Source: Iris pallida (lineage: Eukaryota > Streptophyta > Magnoliopsida > Asparagales > Iridaceae). Taken from it: DNA of 64,000 nucleotides. The position numbers and the translations under genes were made by a program. The stretch's first letter is position 1. Every line of letters begins with the position of its first letter. The notes under the pieces were generated by a model. It did not search any database and had not been told where the DNA came from. It saw only the letters and a program-made list of their open reading frames with translations. The stretch is from positions 30,934,086 through 30,998,085 of the forward strand of contig JANAVB010029819.1 in NCBI GenBank assembly GCA_029216955.1, read 5' to 3'. Below, in pieces: positions 12,451-24,222 of the stretch.

Positions 12451-12972
12451 GTCAAAATGAATGCTCCCACGCAAGTATTGAGTACGAACAAACAAGAAGA
12501 TAGCATAATCATACCAAAAAAATAATAAACATGGCCTATAATAATCAAACTACATAAGTAGAATATGATAGATATCACCAAACTCACTAACAATAGCATG
12601 CAAGTACAAAAACTAATGAAATAAATATGGAAGTCTGAAATAGAGTTAACCATAACTAGTGCAGAAAAGTAGAAATGACAAGATCATCATCATCAGCAGT
12701 AGATGTAGTCAAAAAGTATCCAAAGCCCAAAGACGCTCAACAACTCTCATCATCACCAGTGTTAGCAGAATGACTGGGATAAATATAGGCTGTAGCAATC
12801 TTCAAATCTGGGTCTGGTCAAGTCTGGATGACAAAGTATCAGAGTGGGACCAGAGGGATAATGAGTCAGTCTCCACTGAAAATCAGCGATACCGTTTCGC
12901 AGAGTTTAGAACTAGTATAAGACGGTAGTCCGTGTCTCGCTAACAGATGCGCGCTGCTGATAACACTCATCG
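12451..12972 (-). other. Non-coding copia internal region after the extra ORF
   Basis: AT-rich sequence lies between the end of the extra ORF and the polypurine tracts. Small frames on both strands show no domain or collinearity with the related element at 59947, which does not extend this far in the window. I see no separate element here. Confidence 0.4.
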
Positions 12973-13353
12973 TCAAGAGTACAACGAGCCTAAAATCGCT
13001 CGCTCTAGAGGGTCATCAGCTGGTGCAGGCTTAGGAGCATGGGTAGCAGGTGGAATGCCTCTGGCACCAACTACAAGAGGGATAGGAGGAGGAAACCTAC
13101 TAGACCTATAAAGTTCAGATGGAGTACCATCAATGGGAAACGAATCCAAAGGAATATTGAATCTATGAAATATAATAGGTACAACCATAGGATAAATGAA
13201 GTTTTGACCGGCCTTTCTGCAGTTGTATATAGCCGTCATCATGGTTTTAGGAAGACTAAACGGAATCCCAAAATTAATGTATTACATGGCGGATAGTTGC
13301 ATATACGTGATCTCATAGGTAGATCTCGTTGTGGGCAAGATGGATACCATAAT
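12973..13353 (-). pseudogene. C-terminal part of the copia extra ORF
   Basis: Read on the minus strand from the CACTA junction, the frame includes NCRKAGQNFIYPMVVPIIF and FNIPLDSFPID, then a proline-rich tail. One in-frame stop (TAA) lies near 13285. Phrases of this type (a short helical domain ending in 'F..IPLD') recall the 'putative plant transposon protein' domain (PF20167) carried by extra ORFs of plant retroelements; this is from memory. It is the continuation of 19090-19661, split by the CACTA element. Function is unknown; such ORFs are sometimes called env-like by position only. Confidence 0.5.
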
Positions 13354-13700
13354 CACTACAAGGAAACAAAGGATTTTCTTGACGATTTTTTTCCATCAAG
13401 AAATGTGTATCTTGTCGGTTGCGGATCCGTCAAGTTGGCCAGAGTCAAGAATAGTCCCCACCAATTCTTGACGGTCACTGATAGAGCTTTTTGTGACAGT
13501 TTTTGGCCGTCATATGAAATAGTTTTCTTGACTGCTTTTAGCCATCAAAAAATTAGTTTTAAAAAAACCGTCAATGTAGAAGAAAACTTATCTTAACTCC
13601 GGCCTAGATGACGATTAATAACCGTCAAGAAATGAATATTTGCAGGAAAATTAAGATATTTGTGATGTTTTATAATCGTCAAGACAAGCTAAATTTTGTG
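13354..13700. repeat. CACTA left terminal and subterminal repeat region
   Basis: After the terminal CACTACAAGGAAAC the motifs TTCTTGACG, CCGTCAAG, TTGACGG and CCGTCAAGAAATG recur in both orientations about every 20-60 bases. In En/Spm-type elements such arrays bind the TNPA-like protein. Confidence 0.75.
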
Positions 13701-16700
13701 TAACATATTTTAATAATTATATATTATATATCAAACACATACATAATATCAATTATCCAGAACATCGGAAACATCAAAGAGCTGTAATACACAATTTTTG
13801 TACTAATAATTACGTGTCCGTACACCACAAACATTAATTCTATCGCATCCAAATAACAAAAGTATATGGGGCTTTTACCACATCTGAAACATCCAAAACC
13901 TATATTTATACATGTAAACCAAAATACATCTGAATCCGGACCACATCCATCCTATCTATTCCGTCCATCCCATCATAGTATAACCTTTATTTTTTATGTG
14001 TGTTTGTACAAACTCATATCAATTGTATCAGAGATTCAATTTTTTTTAGCATATATTAACTGTATCAAAGAACAAGTTTATAAAAATTAGCATACATTAA
14101 TAGGAAATTTATATTAAATATCAATTATCAGGGTATATATATATATCAAGTATACTAGTCCTAGTATCAGCGAATTATATCAGAGTATATCAAGTGTACG
14201 AATGTCTGGTACCATCCATATATATCATTTATAATGTACACTTTATAGGTGTCTAGTAGAGTATCAAGTTTGGAAATTTTGTATGTATCAGTGAACCAAG
14301 TGTATGTGTGTGTTATTGGCAGATGTGTACAGCAGAAGAAAATTGAACCTTATTGTTGGGCCTTGCTGAGTGCTCTAGTCCTAAATGTTGTCTTGTTAAT
14401 ATAAATAAACCAACATGCTACATCAGTAAGACAAAGAAAGGCACTCTTGATTTATTTTAAATATCGTATATATACATCTTCTCTTGAATAATTAAAACAA
14501 TATTGAACTCCAACTTATTATTAGTATGCAGATAAAAATCTTTAAGATCAAGTTCCTAAGTAAATGCTCAAAACTCAAATATGATGAAAAAATAGAATTA
14601 GACAGGCACTACATAACACTATTGCGACACTAAACCAAACTGTTGAATTACAACTAATTAACTTTTCCAAAAGGCTATCAACTATTTATAGTCAACAAAT
14701 ATATCACTCTTCTGATTCTACAATCCTGACATATATTACTTAATACATCAAATATGCAATTAAATTATAATCGATAAATAATTCCCAATACATCAGATAT
14801 GCAAAATCATATAAGGTTTATATACCAGAGAAATTAAGTTTGGTTCTGGTTCAATATACATAGAGTTGCTGACCACTTCAATATTTATCAAGTTTCAAAA
14901 GAAGAGAAGAAGAAGCAAGAAAGAAATTCAAGACTCTACTTGTTACCAATATCTAGTTTATAATCAAGGAAGACTGAAATGTAGATATATGTAGTAAAGA
15001 GCTTTCCTATAATTGGTCAAAATTCTACGTTTTACAATTTTCTTTCAAAGAAATTTGGGTGAATAAACGTCCCAATAAATACAAAGTTAAAGATATTTGA
15101 CAAACAAGTCATACCTCAGCTCTGATATCAACAAGAATGACAGAGAAGCAAATAATTTCTTTTCCTCATATTCGCTCTCCTCCTCTCCGCTAACATGCCT
15201 CAAGCACAGGAAAGTCCATCTTCAGATGTATCAATACAGAAAAAATAAGGATAATGCATTAAGTCTGATCCATATATCACTCGAGTAAGGTTTATCGACC
15301 ACAGAAAAATATAATTTGGTCAAGAGGGAACAAGAATTGAACTTGACAACAGCTTTCTAAGAAATTAAGAATATATATATTGAACAGAATGTGGAAATGA
15401 ATGTCATTTGTAGTAGTAACAGAGCTCTCCAGTCTTGATACGAGTATCATGAAAATAAAAAAAATCTAATTTGATACATGCTCAGGCAAGGAGGTATTAT
15501 TTTTATTTGATACTAATATAGCAATTACAAGAATCTTTACAAAAGGATCATCTAATTATTGTTTGAAAAAAGAGTATCAACTGTAAGGGTTTCCATAAGC
15601 ATTGAAGTACACTACATATAAGTTCCTTGGAATTGAAAATTAATCACCAGTAGATTTATGTATGTTGTTATGCTTCCTACTTTTATTCACTCATCATCAC
15701 TCCCAAATACCTATTGCTGCATAGCTGTCTAGCTACTAGCACTCCCATTCACCCCTCTTACTGACACATACTCAAAATTCTAGGACACACACAAGCACAT
15801 AGCAAAATATAGGAACTAATACATGTTTTTAATTCCTACACTATGTAATAACTGACACAAAAATAATACCTACAATTCTAGCAATGGGACATTTATTTTT
15901 TACTGTTTGCTAAAGCCTCATGTTTGTCTTTGCCCATATCTAATTTTCAATCTCAAGTGAAATGATGTGACTTATTATAAATTGTTAGTCCCTTCTCTCA
16001 TAAACTATGTACATTAGGTCCACCACTTAGTTTCTCCAAATTTCTATGAATTAAAGAATGAAAGCTACTATAAATGCTCGTATATAGTTTAATGCCAAAC
16101 ATTAAATCAGGTTTGTGTTTGTCTCTATCCATATCTTACCTATAATTTCAAGCAAAATGATCTGAGTTGTCCCTGTTTCCATAAACTATGTACATAAGCA
16201 CCACTAAGTCTCTGAAATTAACTTGGGATAACCAAAAATGCAAGACAAGAGATCTGGCAATAAATTTATCAACGATATGCACTAGATTAACATAATGATA
16301 AATGTGATTAAGAAAAAAAAAGAAGATCAGACCATGAGAGCACCAAATCAAGAAGAGCAAAAAGGGCCTCTTGCTCTCTGCAGGTTCAACAGAGTAATCT
16401 TCCCCGGTGGCCTGACCATAATTTACTTTTTGGTAACTAATTGTCCTGCAAGAGATCCAAAGCACCTAGTAAAATTAAAACCTAAATCCTCAGAGTCGTA
16501 GCTCAACATTTCTTTATATTCTTCATCCATATTCAAGTGTCCTCAAGACAACGCATCCCTTATACCAGCCATAATAAATATGAGCGCGACTAGAATCCAA
16601 CCAATGATAACTATGCTACAGAATCAATAGCAGAACCAAGTCATGTTCAAAGAAACTTACCATAATTAACAAAACAAAGAGAGGATGACTAAGTGGCTGA

Positions 16701-18080
16701 TGTTGAAATGATCCAACCTACATGAACACAATGAACTACAATCCAAGTACATAAAATACTGCAAAAGTTAACACGTTAAAGTTATTTTATTAACGATGTC
16801 CCAGCAATGCCAAAATAAAAGCAGAGGCTTAGAAAGTAGCTAGTAACATTTTCAAGTACCTTGCGCTATTATTAGCATTTTTGAAAGTAGCTACGCCTTC
16901 GAGATAAGTCATGTTTATGTTTCTTAAAAACAATAAAAAAACCTCCAAATATAGATAATCTGATAGACTGATACTTCATTTTAAAGGGTATAGTAGAATA
17001 TTGATCTTTCCCTGATAAAATTTGCTCCAACAACAACTATAGTTTAATATGTAAGACAAGTGATCTACAACAAAAAAAAACTCCTCATGAAAATCAAGAA
17101 TATTTTGAAGCTTTAAGTTAAAGAATATTGAGCACATGTTAATATTACTAAGCGAGTACTCTCAGATAGCAATAACTAAAATACACTTGCATGACATTAG
17201 ATCAAGTTCTGCCTTAAAGGTGCTTTATATTACATTTAGTGGTTCCAACATGATATATTATCTAATAATTTAACTTTGATAGTGCTCCAAAATAGGTAAC
17301 CCCTTCTAAAATTCGTATGTGTAAGGAAGGTTGTATGATTGTATCTCAAATAACAGAGGCTGAGTTTCAACTGACATCTTCTTACAAAATGAATGATTTC
17401 TCCAACTTTGAGTGCCATTAGAATTATTAGATAGTATATCTTATAAATGACAACTAAACATCATTTGGACAAATAACTAAAGATATAAGCATTTACACAG
17501 TCTTATCTAGTCAAATACTTGAATAGTGAGCAAAGATCAATACCACCTCCAGCAATTTCTCACAGTACCTCTAGGTCCTAAATAATTGGACCAAGTAACC
17601 TTAATTACTAATTATTTTGAACATCATGAAAATTTATAGAGAAAAGAAGGAAATATATATATAACCTTTCCTGACAAACCCTTAGTAGTAGAATGAGCAA
17701 TCCTACTTGTGTATAGTTGGAACTAATTGAGGATACTATGGTTACAAATCCGTACTAGATTCAAATATGAACTATCTTGTGTGCCAATCTCAAGTGTTCT
17801 CCACGCTATTATTGATTTAAATTATGAAGAGACGGCAAATAATTTGTGTATAATTACTGTTAAGGAAAGGTCTCGATGTAATCAGAGGCCTTGCGAGCCT
17901 CCCGAAGAAATATCTTGCGTACGTTCCTTCTCATTCCTAAATAATTTATGTTGCGTACGTTTCTTCTTATTGCACATACCACGACTAAGACATTTCAACA
18001 AATACCATTCCTACTTTGTTGAGTAAAGAGCGAAAGGGAATTCAAGTGTGTACCTGAGCCATGGTCAGCTCACCGTACTA
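13701..18080 (-). other. CACTA interior: AT-rich, intron-like sequence with exon-like islands
   Basis: Most of this stretch is AT-rich with no long frame. Short minus-strand islands look coding. Near 17873-17950 a frame includes RKIFLREARKASDYIETFP. Upstream of 16445, a TTGCAG acceptor precedes a frame with NYGQATGEDYSVEPAES. Near 15110-15230 a frame with HVSGEEESEYEEKKL ends at a GAG/GTATGA donor-like site. Together with the candidate first exon at 18084-18254 they suggest a captured multi-exon gene read on the minus strand. Individual exon limits are uncertain, and I do not recognise the gene. Confidence 0.35.
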
Positions 18081-18083
18081 TAC

Positions 18084-18254
18084 CTTGATCCTCTCTACAT
18101 CGCACTTGTGAACGACGAGAATTGGAACATCAAATAATTTTGAATCCAAAATAAGATTGAAATCAAAGAAGAAGATGGGATGGTCGAAGAGGAAGGGGCC
18201 GGGGGGAGGGGGCAGGAGAGAGGCCGATGGACTCGAGGAGGAAGTCGAACTCAT
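18084..18254 (-). pseudogene. Candidate captured first exon within the CACTA
   Basis: An ATG at 18254 opens 57 uninterrupted codons: a Ser/Pro-rich leader, then FLFDHPIFFFDFNLILD and KLFDVPILVVHKCDVERIK. It ends at AAG/GTATAG, a good plant 5' splice site; read through, the frame stops at once. Upstream on the same strand (18255-18700) lies CT-rich, AAACCCTAA-containing sequence like a plant 5' leader. GC content is far above the rest of the element. CACTA elements often carry host gene fragments. It could instead be part of the element's own decayed gene. I do not recognise the protein. Confidence 0.4.
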
Positions 18255-18700
18255 TTACAGGGTGATAGGAGAGGTGGGTCCGGAGGAGGCAGGGAAAAGG
18301 GGAGGAGAAGAGGGAGGGGATCTGGAAGAGAAGGAGGGAAAGGGGGGTAGGGGGAGTTGGAGGCAATGTGGTCGAAGAAGGAGAAAGGTAGGGACCGCGT
18401 GGAGTGGTCAGGGCCAATCGAGCCTCTTTTAGGGCACAACTGCGGTGGTGGTAGCAGATGTTCTTCAGCTTTGGTAGGGACGGAGTGGCGTTGGTGGCGG
18501 TCGAGAGGAGACAGAGGAGAGGGAGGAGGAGGTGGCGGTGGTGGTGGTAGTGGTGGTGGTGCTGGTGGTGGCTACATCATGCATGGCTTGTTTAGGGTTT
18601 TAGGGAGGGAATGGGATTTAAGGTTTCTTCTTCTTCTTCTTTTTCTTCTTTTCTTCTACTTCTTTTCTTCTTTTCTTTTTTGAGTTTTTCTTTCTCAGAG
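18255..18700 (-). other. GC-rich leader-like segment upstream of the candidate exon
   Basis: On the minus strand this has a CTT/AAG-rich stretch (18625-18690), AAACCCTAAACAAGCC, then a GGC/ACC triplet-repeat zone (18515-18570) and C-rich sequence up to the ATG. Frames reading as poly-Gly on one strand and Pro-rich on the other arise from this composition and are not credible proteins by themselves. Confidence 0.35.
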
Positions 18701-18789
18701 GTAGGTTAAAAGAAGAAGACGGAGAGAATTTTATGAAAGAAGGTTTTGAGATCGAGAGAAAGTTCGTTGGATTCCTCAATTAAAAGAAC

Positions 18790-19089
18790 CACAACCGTTA
18801 ACAATTATAAACGGTTTGAAAAAATTACAAAATGGCAGCTAAAAAAATCATGCCAAAATTTTGGCACATACATTAGTTGAAGTTTATCACCAAACGTCAA
18901 TAAATAAAATGATGTTTCTTGACGGATCGTTCAAAACCGTCAACTATTGTGCTATAAAATTGCTAAATTAACATAAAAAGTGTCGTTTCTTGACGTAAGG
19001 CTAAAACCCTCAAGATAACCTATTTTTTTGACGATTTTTTACGACTGTCAAGAAATAAACCGTCAAAAAACATCATTTTTCTTGTTGTG
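18790..19089. repeat. CACTA right terminal and subterminal repeat region
   Basis: TTCTTGACGG, AACCGTCAA, TTCTTGACG and TGTCAAGAAATAAACCGTC are spread over about 200 bases, mirroring the left end. The terminus reads CTTGTTGTG, that is, CACAACAAG inward. Confidence 0.75.
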
Positions 19090-19661
19090 AATGATGCGAT
19101 GGATTTAATAGAAATGCTGGCTCAAGTACCGTAACATGAGCCATCGTGCGGGTTTAGGGTTCAGAGTACACGTTGCGTCCTTAAAAGATTCTAAGTCTAG
19201 GTCGATACCAAATTGGACTTTTGTCATGTCAACTAGCGCATCTCCAGTATGGGAACCTGAAGCCATTTGGTCAAGCCATCATCATCAAATTCTATTTCAG
19301 TACGACAGACTGAGGAATACATCATGCCATACGAATATTATAAATTACAATAAAATGTCCAAACGGCGTTGCTGTATATCGGATTTGAGATTTTCAAAAA
19401 TTTGTGTAGGTTAATGTTTTGGAATGTTAAACAATATTCAAGAAAAATATTAAAAATGATAGAGTTGCCCGAACATATGGGACATTTATTAAAGTCATAA
19501 TACCAAACGATTAAGGTTTCTAAGTCTAGATTAAGTGTAGCATCGAAATCATCCTCATCTGATAGTGGAGGGCTAAATAGACTTTTGAGTGAAGTATATG
19601 ATAGCCTTGATGTTGAAGCACCATCTCCTCTTTTCTTTTTCTTTATATATCTAGGAGCCAA
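19090..19661 (-). pseudogene. N-terminal part of the copia extra ORF
   Basis: The frame starts with a basic stretch (APRYIKKKKRGDGAS at 19661), but the first codon is TTG where an ATG is expected, and it stops at 19338 (TAA). The same strand then shows KWLQVPILEMR, QFGIDLDLESFKDATC and ARWLMLRYLSQHFY in shifted frames up to the CACTA junction. Together with 12973-13353 it forms one degenerate ORF downstream of pol. The order and the 'PKPARWLM...LSQ' block resemble the PF20167-type domain from memory. Confidence 0.5.
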
Positions 19662-19856
19662 AGGAAAAAATTGACAAGGAAAGAGTAGAAATTACCCAAA
19701 AATAATGGCGTAGGATGAAAGAGAACATGCCAAAAATCTTTAGATTCAAGTTTCAGGGGCTATCACCAAAAGAATAGGATGAAAATTAGGGTTAGAGGTT
19801 TAGTATTTTCGGGTTGGTGGTTGTGCTGTGCATGGAGAAGGAGGTAAAGTTTTGGG

Positions 19857-19956
19857 ATATTTAAATAGAAGTGGGCCAGCAATAGTCAAGTCAGTTCTAT
19901 TAGAGGGGTAACTGAACTCGGCCCGAACTCAACCCGAGTTCGGTCCGAGTTCGGCA
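19857..19956 (-). promoter_or_regulatory. Promoter-like module in front of the copia extra ORF
   Basis: On the minus strand are four copies of a (C)CGA(A/G)CTCGG/GAGTTCGG motif (19914-19956), then, about 45 bases on, CTATTTAAATAT (19857-19868), a TATA-like box, then a leader of about 200 bases to the extra ORF. The same GAGTTCGG repeats precede the TATA box in the copia LTRs (60308-60340 before 60447, and minus-strand 38390-38425). It may be an internal promoter or an LTR-derived relic. Confidence 0.4.
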
Positions 19957-20070
19957 TAGTTGTATTTTTTGAAAACATCTTTTGATTTATGAAAAGAACT
20001 TAGCATGAGAACTAATACTCATTGTTATATAAATCTTTATTACTCTCGGTTAGCTGTAGGGGTCGGATCC
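19957..20070 (-). other. Copia internal spacer and left TSD of the nested gypsy element
   Basis: This copia spacer sequence ends with GATCC (20066-20070), which is repeated at 27627-27631 on the other side of the inserted gypsy element. Confidence 0.7.
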
Positions 20071-20679
20071 TGTCACCCGCACCCGCTTTTCGGACGCGAA
20101 AGCTTGAGCAAGCGAGCTACGCATCAAGCGGACTCCAGCCCGACTCAAATACGTAAACGCTGTCAGGGCTATGGTATACTGCCAAATCATTGCATTGCAA
20201 TCTATATCTCAAATCCACAAAAGTAATATAAGCATGAATGAACAACTATGGGTCGTAGTCTGCAGCCTACTAGCATATATGTCCGATGAGACTCCAAGGA
20301 ATATAACAAGAGTCTCTAAACTGAATCAATAAGCAAGATATCTCATGATAAGGAATGTAAAGCACGAAAGGATAACAAACGTAATAACGATACCTGAATC
20401 TCGCAAGCGTATCATCATATATGTCGTCCAGAACTACTAGCTAACTCCATGCAATCACTAACCTGAAGAGATCATCAGGTCCTCAGGGGACATAGCAAGA
20501 TACATAAAAACATGCCTATCTAGTAGTTTATCATGCAATAAAGAAAATACAGGAAATAAACGAAAAAAGACCAATCAACACAAAAATACGACTATACACG
20601 ACTGGAATAACCACTACACATAAACAAACTGCTGGAGAAGAACAAGAGAACACGATGTCAACCGATAACCAATCGAATA

Positions 20680-21070
20680 CTCAAACCCTCGCCCCTAGTG
20701 TGGACTCGCAGGTTTGAACAACTACTAACCTTCGTCCCTGTTGTGGACTCGTATGTTAGCTTCAAGAAAACACCCTCACCCCTAATATAGACTCGCAGGT
20801 ACGGAACAGATAACTACTAACCCTCGCCCCTAGTGTGGACTCGTAGGTTAGCTTCAAAAAATTACCCTCGCCCCTAGTGTGGACTCGCAAGTGCGCAACA
20901 GATAACTACTAACCCTCGCCCCTAGTGTGGACTCGCAGGTACGGAATAGATAACTACTAACCCTCGCCCCTAGTGTGGGCTCGCAGGTTAGCTTCAAGAA
21001 TCAAGATACAGATAACTACTAACCCTCGCCCCTAGTGTGGACTCGCAGGTTAGCTTCAAGAATTCAAGGT
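20680..21070 (-). repeat. Tandem repeat array in LTR copy A
   Basis: About eight degenerate units contain CCCTCGCCCCTAGTGTGGAC followed by TCGCAGGT, separated by alternating spacers TAGCTTCAAGAA and ACGGAACAGATAACTACTAA. The partner LTR has an equivalent array at 24830-25165 with fewer conserved units. Confidence 0.8.
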
Positions 21071-22555
21071 ACATCAGTTCTGTTATGACTTATTCATTCT
21101 ATGACACGAAGTGACTCAGTCCAAGTACAGGTGATGACACGACACGACCCAATCACGATACATGAGAAAACCAATCCAATATAAACTACAAAACTAACTG
21201 TGAACAAGAAATATATCTATACTAGCATGCACAATATACGAATCTTATGTAAATAATCAACCAGTAAAACTATATAATAATAAAAATATGCATGTAAATA
21301 AACTGTAGAGGGAGGGAAGGTATACTCGCCTGAAGGTTGCACGCAGATCCAACAAAGTATAGTCAACTGCTAAGCCATAAGGTCCAAATCACCACAACAG
21401 TCTCCGAAAGCTGAAATAAATACTACCAACGCTCTCAGAATAGTTAAATTAGCTAGGATTGCTTATCCTTAAGTCCAATTCTGGACACATAGGCAAAACG
21501 GTAATTTTGGGCCCAAACGATGTCCGCCATTGGACCCGCTTTGCACCAAAAAGTGTGCCAGAGTTAATGGTCTCTAAAGTCGTCAAACTATATTTCTACA
21601 GATTTGATTTGACAAGATGAACCCAACAGTATGTCCAAAGTTGGATTCCGGTGGGCTGTGCACAAAATCGCCCGTTGAATCGGATCGTAGGGCCCGCAAA
21701 ACGGTGATCCAATCAACTATCTCAGAATTGGACCAAACTTGGCATATAGGACTAGAAAAATGATACGGTCATGATGGCACAAGTTTTGTCTCGATCTGAC
21801 GAACGTGCACAATGTAATTGAAAAGTTTGCACAGAGGTTGATACGGTGAATTTCGACGGATACGCATCAAATTCGTCGCGCACACGCAACAAATTTGAAT
21901 TCCGTCAAAGTCCACACGTTCGCAATATCCGTACGCACCTTTCGATGGTTACGGTGTGCGACCACGTCGCCCGGATTGGCGGGACCCACGTCGTATCGAA
22001 GGTTTTTCGTAAATTTTAATATTTTAAAAGCAGGTTTTCGCCAATCTTTGGAATCCGATTTTTCGACGTACTTTAGATGAAATCAAACTCCTTAAGTGGG
22101 TTGCAGAGCCCTATAGGTTGTCTAGGATTGCCTTTAAATATTTTTTCGAAACTGTCGATGGGTCGGCTAGGAACTGCCTTCCAAATCAGGTTTTGGGACT
22201 GCTCTAGTACTCTATTTTCAACAGATTTTTCCTTGACTTCAAGTCAATTTCTCCTAGGCTTTTATTACGATCTATACTAATCTAACTAATGGGATGTAGA
22301 TTCGGTTGGCTTGGGAGCGTACCAGAAAAGATGGCTAGCGAATCGGTCGATCGAGTGTCACGATATTGCGCGACGAAGTTGGCTTCAGGGAGGGCGACTT
22401 CTGTTGTGGTGTTTTGCGAAATTGTCCCCGGTCGTGGCTTGGCTGGTCGACGGTGGCCCTGGCGGTGGCCGGCCAGCAGTGTGGTGGGCGCGCACAGAGG
22501 TGGGGTATCGGCGCTGGTGATCGTTTAGGGTTCTTGACAATTTCTTATGTGCGTG

Positions 22556-22574
22556 AGTGTATATATATTTATAC
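22556..22574 (-). promoter_or_regulatory. TATA box of LTR copy A
   Basis: The minus strand reads CCCCTGTATAAATATATATAC. An equivalent sequence occurs in copy B at about 26661-26678, so the promoter is shared by both LTRs. Confidence 0.5.
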
Positions 22575-22852
22575 AGGGGAACTATGGAAGGCTCGGTTGA
22601 CACTGCTGCTATGGGATTTAGATCGGTGTGGGCCGCGGGTTCGGGTTCATATAGGGAGCAGCTCTCGGGTCTGTGGGGGTGTTCGCAGTTCAAGTGGGCT
22701 GTGGGTCCACTGAGTTGAATTTTATAATATAGCCTAATGTATATACTTCTATATATATTTCTATATATAATATATGTCATTGAATATATTTCTATATATA
22801 AATATATATTTATCTTATTTAGCCTAATAAATATATTTCTTATAAATATATT

Positions 22853-23108
<256 letters not shown>

Positions 23109-23630
23109 CATTTATTTGATATATATAATATAACCAATAATAATAATAATATTATATAATAATAATCTCAATAAAATAATAATAATAACGGAATACAACA
23201 CTCTCATACCAAAATACATCAACACGAATGTCATTGGACATCCCACAAGACTACATGGGCTTGGGCTTGACTTGGGTCCTATCTGGACTAATTCAGTACA
23301 ACCGGTTTTCCTAAAACTCAATAATATAATTAATAAATAAATAGATCCTCGGTAAGGGTTAGTTCGTAATTTGGTCTGGTTTTCCTAGTTAGGACATCAC
23401 TATGGCTCAGCCTTCCCTACCAGGGCTAATACACTAGTCAAAGCACGCCATTGTACTATCTGTGCCACGATTTCTAGTCACCATGTACTCCAAAACTCCA
23501 TCATGGCTAAAGTCATCTACCGTAATAATTAACTAACTAATTATTTATAAAAAAAAATCTAAAAATCACCATTCAAATCAATTAAATAATATAAAAAAAT
23601 ATTTCAAAAATTCTGGGAAGGGAGGCTATA

Positions 23631-24222
23631 AATCTACCCACATAAAAAATAATTTTGTCCTCGAAATTCTAATTTAAAACTATTTCTTAAAAATCAACGT
23701 CTACTATTACTTTCAACTCCTCAAATTTAATTTCAAAAATATTTTATATCTTCCTCCTAGCCATTTTGTAACTCCGAGTACTTGAGGACTTCTACCCACC
23801 TTTGGTCACACTACTCCTCAAATACGATCACTAAAATCTATAATCTTCTAGCTACTGACTAAAGTCCTTCCAACAGTTATCGAGGGCATATGGCATCTAT
23901 AATCTCTCATATCTATAAACAACCAAATATTCAATAGTAAAGTAATATTATACCATAACTTAAGAATTTCTGATGAATTCTAGACAGCACGATCGTTCGT
24001 CACCTCGAAATAAAAGGAGACAAAAATAAAAGGTACGAAAAATAAGGAAGTATAATCGAGAGCAAATATGGAGTTTTCAAGGACGTAGAGAATTTCTAAA
24101 AGAATTTTCATGGCAGTGTGGATTGAGATTTCTAATGGTTTAGTCATAGTCACAGGCATGTACCAGTACAGTTACGTGACCGGTACGATATGCTCTGACC
24201 TGTATGGCCCACCAAAAAAACT
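23631..24222 (-). other. Residual internal region of the LARD-like element
   Basis: There is no recognisable coding sequence. Beside 23630 lies the usual minus-strand tail TTTCGAGGAC...TGTGGGTAGATT, the polypurine tract. Beside LTR copy B the minus strand carries TGGTGGGCCATACAGGTCA (24196-24214) where a primer-binding site belongs; it begins TGG but does not match the initiator-Met site TGGTATCAGAGC. Confidence 0.65.

Larger units (their letters stand above)
13354..19089. mobile_element. Non-autonomous CACTA (En/Spm-like) DNA transposon
   Basis: The left end is CACTACAAGGAAAC. The right end, read inward, is CACAACAAGAAAAATG, so both have the CACTA-type terminus followed by ACAAGAAA-like sequence. 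A 3-bp duplication AAT flanks it exactly (13351-13353 and 19090-19092), as expected for CACTA elements. Both ends carry repeated CTTGACGG/CGTCAAGAA subterminal motifs. No transposase frame is present in 5.7 kb, so it would depend on an enzyme in trans. It interrupts the copia extra ORF, and its interior resembles captured gene sequence. Confidence 0.88.

Noticed and set aside
18357..18683. Gly-rich plus-strand frame in the CACTA
   Set aside because: It arises from GGT/GGC triplet repeats; the opposite strand holds the better exon candidate with a splice donor.
20680..21070. Regularly spaced repeats as a CRISPR-like array
   Set aside because: Units are degenerate, spacers alternate between two related sequences, and the array lies within a plant LTR.
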